A stretch of DNA of 37,460 nucleotides from an uncultured Flavobacteriaceae bacterium (GCA_937937185.1 CALDCO010000135.1:1-37460), one strand, 5' to 3'. Counted from the first letter of the stretch, positions 16,845-28,393 are shown. Made by a program: numbers and translations. Notes: generated by a model from the letters alone, not told the origin.

Positions 16845-18299
16845 TTATTTTCTTAGTGAAGAAATTCTATTATTTGGAATATGTTCTAAAAGTAATCGTT
16901 CAAAATTAATATTAAACATATTAGCTTTGGGGTTTAGTATTCTAGCATTCTTATCTATTAAAAACACATTGTTAATAGGTTTTATAGCCAATGTTGTTAT
17001 CGCTTCTTTCGGCGCTTTAAATCGATATTCATTAGCATTAACTAAGTTTAAGCGTTTTAAGATTTGAAACTGTTCTTTTAAAGAGATATTGTTTGTAGAA
17101 ATTGCTAAATAATCGAACTCAGGGTATTCTAACTTTAGTTTTTTAATACGCTTGTGGGTATCTATTAAATGGTTTTTGTTTTTTACATCCCAAAAATAAA
17201 TGATAGTAGGTCTTTTAATGAGTTCAGAAATTGAAACTTCTTCGTCATTGTTGTTAAGTAATGCAATATCTGGTATAGGTTCGCCAGGTTTCAAACGCTG
17301 GTAGGTTTTAACCAATTGTTTGGCTTTTTCTATTTGTTTTTCATCTGTATTTTTCTCGATAAAAGAGTTTAAAATAGGTTCGTAATCTAATGTGTTTTGA
17401 GAACCATTTATAAACATGATAGTATTGTAATTTAATAAAGCATTTTTTAGAGACTCTTTTTTAATTAGGCTATCAACAATTTTTAATTTATCTAAATTAT
17501 AATCAAGTGAATATTCGTTGTAAATACTGTCTTTAGAATGCTGAAAATGTTTTCTTAAAGCAATATTATTAATATGGAAGCGTAAAAAAGAGTTATAGGG
17601 AATATAATTCTCTAAAAGCGCATTATTATAATCTACTTCTTTACGATAAGCATAAAAATTTTCAGGAATCGTATTGAAGATTTCTAATTCACTCTTTTTA
17701 TAATTAGCAAAGGGATAAAATTCTTTTGCGTTATAATAGTTATAGTTAATATTAGCTAAAGCGACTTTCTGAAATAATTTTGAAGGCATATTTTTTGAAT
17801 TAAATGCCCTTAGTCGCTCTAATTTTTTAGTTCTAAGATGATTAATTTTTTCTTGAAATAATTCAGGGCTTAATTGACTGTAATTGAGAGTTGTTCCTTT
17901 TACTTCCTTTTCATTTTCAAGAAATAAATCCATCAAATAGTTATTTTCCTTTGCGCCTTTTCCTGTAAAAACAATAGACTCATCAAAATCATAAGTATTA
18001 AGGCGAAGCATCAAACTGTCTCCTGGCTCTATTAACACACTTTGTAATTCTCTTCCATGAAAGAAATAATATAAGCCTGCTCTTGCATTTTTAATGGTGT
18101 ATTCAAATCGGTTTTTATCATTTAAGGCAATAGAATCTATAAATTTCTTATTATACTTTAAAACAATATAATTGCTTTTAGGATTAATAATCTCTCCTCC
18201 AAAAAAAGCGTTGCTATGAGCCGTTTCGTTCTTGTTAGTCTTGCATGATGTGAGACTAAAAATTATAAACATAAAAGATAATAAAAATTTATTAAGCAT
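16845..18299 (-). CDS. TlpA/thioredoxin-like lipoprotein lacking CXXC
   Basis: Lipobox IFSLTSC, DUF4369-like N-terminal region, C-terminal thioredoxin-like fold (PTIIYFWDVKNKNHLIDTHKRIKKL...PINNVFLIDKNARIL). Confidence 0.75.
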   Translation of the reverse strand: MLNKFLLSFMFIIFSLTSCKTNKNETAHSNAFFGGEIINPKSNYIVLKYNKKFIDSIALNDKNRFEYTIKNARAGLYYFFHGRELQSVLIEPGDSLMLRLNTYDFDESIVFTGKGAKENNYLMDLFLENEKEVKGTTLNYSQLSPELFQEKINHLRTKKLERLRAFNSKNMPSKLFQKVALANINYNYYNAKEFYPFANYKKSELEIFNTIPENFYAYRKEVDYNNALLENYIPYNSFLRFHINNIALRKHFQHSKDSIYNEYSLDYNLDKLKIVDSLIKKESLKNALLNYNTIMFINGSQNTLDYEPILNSFIEKNTDEKQIEKAKQLVKTYQRLKPGEPIPDIALLNNNDEEVSISELIKRPTIIYFWDVKNKNHLIDTHKRIKKLKLEYPEFDYLAISTNNISLKEQFQILKRLNLVNANEYRFKAPKEAITTLAIKPINNVFLIDKNARILNPKANMFNINFERLLLEHIPNNRISSLRK

Positions 18300-18449
18300 T
18301 ATAATATAAGGATTGAACGGCTGTGTGTCAGTTTTACAAAAGTATATTTTGAAATAGAGTATTGCTGTTAATTAGGTGTTAAAAATGCAGGATCTGGTAT
18401 TCTAGGCTTAATAGAAGGCTTTGAATTTCATGTTATGGCTTAATTTTTC

Positions 18450-18457
18450 TACTTTTG
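18450..18457 (+). promoter_or_regulatory. possible -7 element (TACTTTTG) upstream of the ABC-F gene
   Basis: Matches TAnnTTTG; no convincing -33. Confidence 0.4.
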
Positions 18458-18548
18458 CCGCAAACTTTTTAAAAGGAGGTTGTAAGTAATAAAAAGTGAT
18501 TATTTATAGTTATACAAAGCTATTTTAAGTTAATCGAAGACCCTTTAA

Positions 18549-20195
<1,647 letters not shown>

Positions 20196-20343
20196 TTTAC
20201 ATATGGATAAAGCTTTCTAGATCACATAGCAATTTTTTGTAGTCGTTTTAAAATATACGCGAACATCGTTAAGTCATTAAACTATTAAAATTACAGACTG
20301 ATGCCCTAGGTATAATATTTAATACGAGTTAAGGATTAATTAT

Positions 20344-20583
20344 TTAATGTGAACTCATCGCAATTCGGACTTGTTCTATAATTGGAGTTGCTTTATCCAG
20401 CTCTTTTTCATGTACAAAAACTTCTTGTTGTCCAGGAACAGAAGCACCAAACCCTGCAAGTCTACCGAATTCAGATTCGTCTTTTATAACCGCTATAATT
20501 CCAATTTTTTCTAGCCTTTGAAATATTTGCTGTACAATTATAAAGTTACCCGTGTATATCTTAATATAATTTGTGTCTGTCAT
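20344..20583 (-). CDS. DUF2007-like putative signal-transducing protein
   Basis: 79 aa: IKIYTGNFIIVQQIFQRLEKIGIIAVIKDE...GASVPGQQEVFVHEKELDKATPIIEQ. Confidence 0.85.
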   Translation of the reverse strand: MTDTNYIKIYTGNFIIVQQIFQRLEKIGIIAVIKDESEFGRLAGFGASVPGQQEVFVHEKELDKATPIIEQVRIAMSSH

Positions 20584-20598
20584 ATAGATTTTTTTAAA

Positions 20599-20646
20599 GA
20601 AGCGGTTTAATTTTTTTTAGCAAATTAAAAAAAATTAAACCACTTC
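20599..20646. repeat. 20-bp-arm inverted repeat
   Basis: GAAGCGGTTTAATTTTTTTT / AAAAAAAATTAAACCACTTC, one mismatch, 8-nt loop. Confidence 0.9.
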
Positions 20647-21004
20647 AAATTCTAAATGAGAAGTTACAAAAATTTAGTCAATAAATTACACATCGTGCAG
20701 TGTAAAATTCGTTAAAGTTGTGTAAAAATAAATCTACGGTTTTTATTTGTTCGTAAATGAAGTATTGCTATAAAATGTTAAATTATTTTATAACCTAGCA
20801 TGGAGAAACGAGCTAAAATTTTGAGACGATTTAATCCCTTTGTGGGAAAAAAGAATCGATTTATGAAGTAAATTTTCTGGAAAGTGTCTTTTCAGCGTTC
20901 TTTTTTGCATAAAAACGATTTCGTCGAAAAAATACGATTATGTTAAAATAATATTTAAAATCTATATACATTTGTTAATAAACAAACAATTTAAAATAAT
21001 TATT

Positions 21005-22087
21005 ATGAGCAAATTTCTTAAGTTTAAATCGATTACAGTCGCTTTTCTAATTGCAGTTATTGCTTTTAGTTGTAGTTCTGATGACAATACAGATATTACG
21101 ATTCCGCCCCCAATGGATGATGATCCAGTTGCAACATTTGATGCAGAACTATCTGTTTTTGAGGAAGGTGGAGATATGAGAGCCGTTACAGTTGCTGCAG
21201 ATGGGAGCACTGGAGCTGAGATTACATCTAAAGTAGCATTTACTACTGTTACTAACAATATGCGAAGATTATACATCACCGAATCTGTTAATGGTGGCGC
21301 ACCAGAACCTTTTGTTTTTACCTCCCAAGAAGTAGATGAAAAACCTGATGGTTCTTTAGATTTAGTTGGAGATGATAAAACAACTTTTGAATTTCAAATT
21401 AACTTACCTGCGCCAATGGCTGAAGGCGAAAGTATAGTTTATACGTTTTGGGCAACCACTGGAAGAGGTGACTTTAGAGATGTAACTAAGAGAAACGCAA
21501 TAGCTGAAGATGATGACACTGCTATAGGAACGATTACAGTAAATTTTGGTACACCAGATACGACTAATGGTAATGGCATAAGAGAATTTTCTACGACTAC
21601 ATTAGTGGTGCCATTAGCAGATGGATCGTCTGATACATTTATTTCTCTATTTGATGGACAAGTTTATAAATTAAGCCAAGGAGAAGAAACTGCTGCTTTA
21701 TGGGATTTTGGATATTACTTTTTAAATGCTGATGGCGCCTCTTTGGCATCTACGGTAAATTATCCTAATCTTTTTGATGTAGATGGTACAGCTCCACTAG
21801 ATTCCATTTCTGATCTTACTGGTGTTGATGCAAGCGAATTAAATGCCTCTTACTTTGCACTCTCTGCGGCAACTGTGGCTGATTTTGATTCAGTTACATT
21901 AGGAGCAGATATTGATGCTATTTTTACTCAGACACCTACTGCTCAAAGAATTAATAATCTAGAAGTTGGTAATATAGTTGAAGTAGAAGATCAATACGGA
22001 AATAGAGCTTTAATTAGAGTGGATAATATTGTTCCAGGATTTGGTTCTGATGGAAAAATTGAAATGACGGTTAAAGCTAAATTATAA
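21005..22087 (+). CDS. hypothetical lipoprotein
   Basis: MSKFLKFKSITVAFLIAVIAFSCSSDDN lipoprotein signal, acidic linker. No family recognised with confidence. Confidence 0.8.
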   Translation: MSKFLKFKSITVAFLIAVIAFSCSSDDNTDITIPPPMDDDPVATFDAELSVFEEGGDMRAVTVAADGSTGAEITSKVAFTTVTNNMRRLYITESVNGGAPEPFVFTSQEVDEKPDGSLDLVGDDKTTFEFQINLPAPMAEGESIVYTFWATTGRGDFRDVTKRNAIAEDDDTAIGTITVNFGTPDTTNGNGIREFSTTTLVVPLADGSSDTFISLFDGQVYKLSQGEETAALWDFGYYFLNADGASLASTVNYPNLFDVDGTAPLDSISDLTGVDASELNASYFALSAATVADFDSVTLGADIDAIFTQTPTAQRINNLEVGNIVEVEDQYGNRALIRVDNIVPGFGSDGKIEMTVKAKL

Positions 22088-22112
22088 ATAATTTAGTTTT
22101 GCAGATAAAATA

Positions 22113-22149
22113 AAAAAGAGGCGGTCTGAAAAGATCGTCTCTTTTTTTA
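22113..22149 (+). terminator. rho-independent terminator
   Basis: AAAAAGAGGCGGTCT-GAAA-AGATCGTCTCTTTTTTT. Confidence 0.8.
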
Positions 22150-22169
22150 TTGAAGTGGTTTAAACTTTT

Positions 22170-22886
22170 TCATTTACTGTTTTTACTGTTCCAAATTACC
22201 GAATTAAAATTCTTTCCTTGAGAAATAGCATAAAAAATAATGATACCAATAACAGACTTAAACATAAACAAGAATAAGATTAAAAATTTAGAAGACATTA
22301 GTTGGCTTTCTAGTAACTTAAAGTTAAACAGAAATGTAATTAAAAAACTAGATAATATAGCCGAAACCATTAAGGTTTCAAAACTTCTAAAAGGGAGCAT
22401 AATCCATTTTCTTAAAGGATGTAAATCATTACCCCATTTATGAATTAAGTAGTAGTAGCCATTTCCAATTGGCGCAAATAAAAGAGGATCATCAGGATTT
22501 TTAAGCTTAAATAATTTTGAAGGCGCCATGACTTTAAAACCTTGCAATTTAGTCTGGTGGTTTTTTTCTAATGATTTGATCTTAAATATCGCTTCGTTTG
22601 GGAATTCATTTTTAAATAATTTGGAATCTAAAAACCGCAATCGATAATCGATGCATATGGTTTTAATGGTATTGATATGGTATATTTTATCGGTATCTAA
22701 AAGCTCAAAGTTAAAGGCATTGGTTGTTTTTTCTACCCCATTAGAAAGGACGTCTAAAATTAAAGTTTCTTTTTTCGATTCAGCTTCAAAAATAGATTGT
22801 ATTTGCTCAATAACCGACTCAGGATTATAACTTTTATTTTTTTTGTAACGTAATTTATCTTCTATGTTTGTAGGCTGTAGCAACAT
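22170..22886 (-). CDS. hypothetical protein with two predicted C-terminal TM helices
   Basis: ORF extends to 22970, but MLLQPTNIEDKL at 22886 is the likelier start. TM-like TLMVSAILSSFLITFLFNFKL and FLILFLFMFKSVIGIIIFYAIS. Confidence 0.65.
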   Translation of the reverse strand: MLLQPTNIEDKLRYKKNKSYNPESVIEQIQSIFEAESKKETLILDVLSNGVEKTTNAFNFELLDTDKIYHINTIKTICIDYRLRFLDSKLFKNEFPNEAIFKIKSLEKNHQTKLQGFKVMAPSKLFKLKNPDDPLLFAPIGNGYYYLIHKWGNDLHPLRKWIMLPFRSFETLMVSAILSSFLITFLFNFKLLESQLMSSKFLILFLFMFKSVIGIIIFYAISQGKNFNSVIWNSKNSK

Positions 22887-23146
22887 GTTTTTCTTTTTTT
22901 TATAAAAGTACGATATAAGTGTTTTATAAACAATAGGTTGGTTATCTATTTCTGAATAACGGCAACGCATTTCTTACATGAAAATAGCAGTTCGAAGAAA
23001 TAAAAACTAAAATAACCTTTTAGCGGAAAGGGGATTTACATCCTGTCTCAGCTATGACTGTTTGTGCGGGTTAGTAGATTAATTTATCAGGTACACACCA
23101 GAGTAGACGACAACAAGCCATTACTTTTAGCCATTATTGAGGAACG

Positions 23147-23947
23147 TTATTTATTAACTTTTAATATTTGGTCAAACATTCCCGACATATGATTTACCAA
23201 ACCTTCATTTGTATTTTTAACAGAGCCACCTATTAACGGTGGTTTTGGGTCGTATTCCAAATTCAACATGACCAATTTCGCATAGGTTTCTCCTTTGATT
23301 TCGTTCACAAGAGCCAAGCACATATCTATTCCAGCAGAAACTCCTGCTGAAGTCCATAATTTACCGTCTTGAACATAGCGTTCTTGTACGAATTCAGCAT
23401 TGTAAGACTCAATCTTTTCTTTAGCACGATACCAGTTTGTTGTCGCTTTTTTGTTGTCTAAAAGTCCAGCTTCACCGAGAATCCAAGCACCAGTGCATAC
23501 GCTAGTAGTATATTTTGTTGTTTGGTCAATTTTTTTAATCCAACTAATTAAATTTTGATTTTTACTCGCTTGAATAGTTCCAATAGTCCCTCCAGGAATT
23601 AGTAAGATATCCAGTTTATCCACTTCTTCAATGCTTTTTATAACTGAGATTTCAATTCCAGAACTTGTCTTTACTGCACCTTTTTTCTCAGCAACAAAAA
23701 AAACATCAGTTCCAATCATATTTGATAATACAGCGTTTGGTCCAAAAGCATCTAAGTCAAAAAAGCCATCATAAACTAAAATACCGATTGAATTTATTTC
23801 AATCTTTTCTTCAGTCAATATGGCTTGTCCGATTTCTTCATCGGTTAAAATTTTTTCATCAATAGCTTTATCTTCCGCAGTCTTGACTTTGGTATTTTCC
23901 TGACAAGAAAGTATAAATAGAAATAATAGAATGGTAAGATGTTTCAT
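23147..23947 (-). CDS. DJ-1/PfpI family protein with lipoprotein signal
   Basis: MKHLTILLFLFILSCQ lipobox; DJ-1/PfpI motifs GILVYDGFFDLDAFGP, ILLIPGGTIG, TSVCTGAWILGEAGLLDNKKATTNW. Confidence 0.88.
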   Translation of the reverse strand: MKHLTILLFLFILSCQENTKVKTAEDKAIDEKILTDEEIGQAILTEEKIEINSIGILVYDGFFDLDAFGPNAVLSNMIGTDVFFVAEKKGAVKTSSGIEISVIKSIEEVDKLDILLIPGGTIGTIQASKNQNLISWIKKIDQTTKYTTSVCTGAWILGEAGLLDNKKATTNWYRAKEKIESYNAEFVQERYVQDGKLWTSAGVSAGIDMCLALVNEIKGETYAKLVMLNLEYDPKPPLIGGSVKNTNEGLVNHMSGMFDQILKVNK

Positions 23948-23996
23948 AGTTATGTTCAAATGTTGTAAAACGTAAGCCTATTATTTATTGGGTTAA

Positions 23997-24752
23997 TTAA
24001 TCTCTATTTTTACGTAGTAACCATAATTTTACATAACGCATAAATACAACATAGCCTTGAATGTAACCAATGGTTAATCCTATAACGCCATCTCTAAAAC
24101 CACTTTGAACAAGGTAATGTTTTACGAATCCCCAAAACGGTTTTATTATAAAATGATAAGGCGTTAAAGCGCCAGTTTTTTTATCATAATCTTTCGCCTG
24201 AAGTGTGGCATATCGATTCATTTTATCCATGTATTGATCAAAACTGCGGTAAGAATAATGTAGAAATTTGTGCTCTAATTTTCCAACAGTTCCGTTAACT
24301 ATAAGTGCTTCATGAACCTGTCTGTTATCATATTTACAAACATCTTTTTTAAAAAAACGAATAACGCTATCATTACGCCAACCGCTATAATTAACGCGCT
24401 GCCCCATAAAATGATTGATCCGTTTTATATTATAGGCATCGTAAGGTATTTTATCTTTACTTAAGATAGACAAGATTTCAGTTTTTAATTCTGGAGTTAC
24501 ACGCTCATCGGCATCAACTAAAAGAATCCATTGGTGTTGCGCTTTAGATATGGCATAATTTTTTTGAGCGCCATAAAAATCGAATTCACGTTGTAAAATT
24601 TTTGAAACTAAAGGTTGCGCTTTTTCGAAAGTACCATCGTTACTATAACTGTCTATAACTAATATTTCGTCAGCGAAATTAACAGAAGCGATAACAGCTT
24701 CAATGTTATCAACCTCATTTTTAGTTGGAATAATTGCAGTTAATTTATGCAC
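23997..24752 (-). CDS. glycosyltransferase family 2 (LPS core GT, WaaE/KdtX-like)
   Basis: LTAIIPTKNEVDNIEAVIASVNFADEILVIDSYSNDGT, REFDFYGAQKNYAI, WILLVDADERVTPEL. Confidence 0.92.
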   Translation of the reverse strand: MHKLTAIIPTKNEVDNIEAVIASVNFADEILVIDSYSNDGTFEKAQPLVSKILQREFDFYGAQKNYAISKAQHQWILLVDADERVTPELKTEILSILSKDKIPYDAYNIKRINHFMGQRVNYSGWRNDSVIRFFKKDVCKYDNRQVHEALIVNGTVGKLEHKFLHYSYRSFDQYMDKMNRYATLQAKDYDKKTGALTPYHFIIKPFWGFVKHYLVQSGFRDGVIGLTIGYIQGYVVFMRYVKLWLLRKNRD

Positions 24753-24801
24753 TAAACGTAATTTTAATTAAACTCATTTTAACTTTTTCGAAAAAGTAAA
24801 T

Positions 24802-25836
24802 TTACCTTATTAATTTATAACGTGTTTTAAGTTTTCTAAAAGTAGAAATTTTTCGTTTTTCGGGCACAATATTTTCTTTCAAATAGCGCTCTACGGCTTC
24901 TACCATTCTTAAAGCCGATTTGCCATCGTTATAGGGATGATAGTCGGCAATAATTTCAGCTCTGTTTTTTTGATAAGCATCATTAGTTATTGTTTTTTCT
25001 ACTAATTCAGTAAGTTTACTATAGTCATTGCTATTTTCCCAAAGAATATTATTCGAAATATTATTAAACGAAATAACGGGTTTGTTTAAAAGGATAAATT
25101 CGTAGATAACAGAAGAGGTGTCACTCACTAGAACATCAGCAATCATTAAAAATTTAGTAATGTCGTTTTCAGGTTGAAAAACAATATTAGGAGTGTTTTT
25201 TGCAAGCACTTTATAGTTTTCCACCCATTCTTTAGCCATTAAGGGGTGAAACTTTAAAAGGATAAGGTATTCTTTATTAGCGGCCAGAGTTTTTAATGCT
25301 TCCAATAAAAAAGGCGCGGAAGTTAATTTTGGGGAAAACGTGGGCGCATAAAGAATTATTTTTTTTACCTGATGCGATTTTAATAGCTCGATTTTATGTT
25401 TACTATAGGCAGCTTTATTTTTACCATAAACATCTAATTTTGGCCATCCCGTTTCAATCACTTCAAAATCCTTATGAATGGCTTTTAAATCATTAAATGT
25501 CTTAGTAAAATAAGGGCCTTGGGTGAGGTACAAATCAAAATAATGTCTAATCCTAAAATGCCCTTTTTTTTCGCCTGCCAAACCATGAAATATTTGTGTT
25601 TTAAGACCTCTTAAAAAATAAGGAACTTCATTGCCAGGGGCAAAAATAACATCACTCTTGTAAGATTTTAATGTTGAAATTGAAGCGGTATGCGTTTCTG
25701 TTTTAAAGGGGAAATCATGCATGAGTTTGGGCGCAACATACCAAATATAATCATGTTTTTTTTCTTGTAGCACCTCTTTTATAGGCTCTAAAATAGCGAA
25801 CGCATAATTGTTTAAACAGAATAAAATGAATTTCAT
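24802..25836 (-). CDS. CDP-glycerol glycerophosphotransferase family protein
   Basis: FHGLAGEKKGHFRIRHYFDLYLTQGPYFTK, GWPKLD, ILYAPTFSP, LLKFHPL, VLVSDTSSVIYEFILLNKPVISFN. Confidence 0.85.
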   Translation of the reverse strand: MKFILFCLNNYAFAILEPIKEVLQEKKHDYIWYVAPKLMHDFPFKTETHTASISTLKSYKSDVIFAPGNEVPYFLRGLKTQIFHGLAGEKKGHFRIRHYFDLYLTQGPYFTKTFNDLKAIHKDFEVIETGWPKLDVYGKNKAAYSKHKIELLKSHQVKKIILYAPTFSPKLTSAPFLLEALKTLAANKEYLILLKFHPLMAKEWVENYKVLAKNTPNIVFQPENDITKFLMIADVLVSDTSSVIYEFILLNKPVISFNNISNNILWENSNDYSKLTELVEKTITNDAYQKNRAEIIADYHPYNDGKSALRMVEAVERYLKENIVPEKRKISTFRKLKTRYKLIR

Positions 25837-25894
25837 GTATTTAAAATACCTTTATTTTTTTTTAATGCATATCATATAGCCAAGCGCTTTTATG

Positions 25895-26575
25895 TTATAA
25901 CATTTTATTTACAGCTTCTAAATCTTCTATAAAATCAATTTCCATACAATTATAAGCCGAAATATCTACTGCTTTCACCTTAATATTATCTTTTTCAATA
26001 GCTAACTCTAAGCCTCTTTCAAAATAATCGTTGGCATCGCAAGCCTCTAACCAATTAATAAAAGGGCTCATGTCTTTAGAAGCAATGAAATTAATACCAA
26101 CAGCTTCTCCCAAACCATTTTTTACCGTTTTAGATAGCTTGTTTATATAATCGTTTTTAAGGCTGTACTTTACTTCTTCTTCGGCTACTTTACTTGTGTT
26201 AACAGCCACAAAAGAGGTGTTATTTTCAATGTGCGGATTTAAAATGGATAACAGTTTTTCATCAAAAACAACATCGCCGTTAAGCCATAAAACCGATTCG
26301 TTTCTGTATTTTTTAATGGCCTGAAGTAAACTTTTTGAAGTATTTGTTCTATCAAAAAACGGATTGTAGATATAGGTTAATTCAGGGAACTGTTCCATGA
26401 TGGTATTTTTTTTAAAACCTACGACTACATTTATATCATCAATATTATAGTAAGAAGAGAGATTTTCTACTTGCATACCCATAATGGTTTTACCATTTTT
26501 AAGAGGCGTAAGCGGTTTAGGAAATGGGTTACCTAGTCTTGAGCCAATACCAGCTGCAAGTATAATTATTTTCAT
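25895..26575 (-). CDS. NTP transferase domain protein (phospho-alcohol/sugar-phosphate nucleotidyltransferase-like)
   Basis: MKIIILAAGIGSRLGNPFPKPLTPLKNGKTIM, NPFFDRTNTSKSLLQAI, LWLNGDVVFDE. Confidence 0.88.
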   Translation of the reverse strand: MKIIILAAGIGSRLGNPFPKPLTPLKNGKTIMGMQVENLSSYYNIDDINVVVGFKKNTIMEQFPELTYIYNPFFDRTNTSKSLLQAIKKYRNESVLWLNGDVVFDEKLLSILNPHIENNTSFVAVNTSKVAEEEVKYSLKNDYINKLSKTVKNGLGEAVGINFIASKDMSPFINWLEACDANDYFERGLELAIEKDNIKVKAVDISAYNCMEIDFIEDLEAVNKML

Positions 26576-26706
26576 ATATAGTGTAATGCTTTAGCGGTTT
26601 CAAAGATATAGTTATTCATTAAGTTAAAAAAATATAGCTTTTATTGAATGCCGAGAAGTGCTGCTTTTTGTAATTTTGAATGTTAAATTATAATTGATCG
26701 TATTGA

Positions 26707-27321
26707 ATGGTTGTATTGAATGAAAAACATTACATAGGAGAGGGGCTTATTAGAACTTGCTATGTAAATCCTGAAGATAAAAATCAATGCATTAAAGTAC
26801 CAAAACCCCATGTTGAAAGAAACTATACTTATAAAGAGATCTTATACTATTTAAAATTGCATAAAAGAGATCGCTCTGCGTATGATTATTCTTTTTATTC
26901 AGATTACAAAGGTGAAATAACGACTAATTTAGGCGTTGGACAAATTTTTGATTTAATAAGAGATGAGCCTACTGGCACTGTTTCAAAAACATTAGAATAC
27001 TATTTAGGTAACGAATCGTTAATTGATGGTGAAACCTTATGGGAAGCCCTATTAAAGCTTAAAGCGCAAATGACTTTTTTTAAAGTTTTTACAAGAGATT
27101 TAAGAGCTCGAAATTTGTGCTGCAAATTGCTGAATAACAATACGATTCAAATCATAATAATAGACGGCATTGGACATCGTGATTTTTTTCCTCTAGCCGA
27201 TTATTTTAATCATTTTTCAAAAAAGAAAATAGAACGTACTTTTAAAAAATGGCATTTTACAAGTATTAAAGATCAAAAAGTATTTTTATTAGAAGAACTG
27301 TTAAAAACCAATGGACAGTAG
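26707..27321 (+). CDS. YrbL family protein (kinase-like fold)
   Basis: YIGEGLIRTCYVNPEDKNQCIKVPK, FTRDLRARNLCCKLL, IIIIDGIG. Confidence 0.85.
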   Translation: MVVLNEKHYIGEGLIRTCYVNPEDKNQCIKVPKPHVERNYTYKEILYYLKLHKRDRSAYDYSFYSDYKGEITTNLGVGQIFDLIRDEPTGTVSKTLEYYLGNESLIDGETLWEALLKLKAQMTFFKVFTRDLRARNLCCKLLNNNTIQIIIIDGIGHRDFFPLADYFNHFSKKKIERTFKKWHFTSIKDQKVFLLEELLKTNGQ

Positions 27322-27323
27322 AG

Positions 27324-28376
27324 TTATGATAATACTTTTTTTATAAATGTGGTTAATTTGGGTCTTATGTATTCTGTTTTAAATAATTTATAAAAAGCCT
27401 TAGGGTTTTGTTTTGCTTTTCCTTTATCATAATCGATAAAATCTGAGAGGTGAACGGCCACATGTTTTTTTACTTCGTTATTACCAAACCAACTCTTTTT
27501 GCTAATAGAAGGAGAGAAAATGCTAAAGGTTGGTACATTTAAAGCTTTAGCAATATTATTGGCGCCACCTTCATTACCAATTAAAGCATCGCAAACAGCA
27601 GTTATTGCTGTAAACGCTCTTAAGTTTTTACCAAGAACATCTGCATAAATATTCTTTTTAGTGTTTTTATGCGTAGCGTCGTAAATTAATTGAACCGCTT
27701 CTTTTTGTTTAGGCATATAATTAAAAAGCAATTGTACGTTGTTATTCGTTGCAATAATACAATCTAACAAAGCTGCCATGTTTTTTTTAGGATAGGTTTT
27801 GTCTGTATTACTTCCAACAACACTAATCATAAACAAAGGTTGGTCTAAATTAATATGAGATTGTTTTAAAAACGCTTTAGCTGTTTCTACTTCTTTCTGG
27901 GTTAAATAAATTTTTGGAAAAACATCCTTTTTAAACTCAATACCTAAGGGTTGTAATAATTTAAGTCTGTTTTCAATAGCCAGGCTTGCATTATTTTGAG
28001 GTTTAGTAAGTCTTTTGATAGGTCTTGAAACCAAAAAAGACGTATAGATTTTATGGTAAGCAATCGTTAATTCCGCTTTAGAAAAAAAACAAATTAATGC
28101 GCTACTAATAATACTATATACATCTATAACAATATCGAAGCGTTGCTTTCTTATCGTTTTTAAAAAAGAGAAGAATTTTAATTTTGAGTTTTCAATTTCT
28201 GGAGTACAAAAAATAAACTGGTCAATAAAAGGATGATTTTTTACTACTGGATACGTATGAGAATTAATCAAATAATGCAGTTCTGCCTCAGGATATTTTT
28301 CACGCAACAATTCAAATAGGAGAGCTGTTGTTAGTACATCTCCAATCATTTTTTGCTGTATGACTAATATCTTCAT
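27324..28376 (-). CDS. glycosyltransferase family 9 (heptosyltransferase-like)
   Basis: MKILVIQQKMIGDVLTTALLFELLREKYPEAELHYL, SVVGSNTDKTYP, ALIGNEGGANNIAKALNVPTFSIFSPS. Start at 28376; the ORF track start is 28409. Confidence 0.92.
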   Translation of the reverse strand: MKILVIQQKMIGDVLTTALLFELLREKYPEAELHYLINSHTYPVVKNHPFIDQFIFCTPEIENSKLKFFSFLKTIRKQRFDIVIDVYSIISSALICFFSKAELTIAYHKIYTSFLVSRPIKRLTKPQNNASLAIENRLKLLQPLGIEFKKDVFPKIYLTQKEVETAKAFLKQSHINLDQPLFMISVVGSNTDKTYPKKNMAALLDCIIATNNNVQLLFNYMPKQKEAVQLIYDATHKNTKKNIYADVLGKNLRAFTAITAVCDALIGNEGGANNIAKALNVPTFSIFSPSISKKSWFGNNEVKKHVAVHLSDFIDYDKGKAKQNPKAFYKLFKTEYIRPKLTTFIKKVLS

Positions 28377-28393
28377 GTAGAAAATAAAATTAC

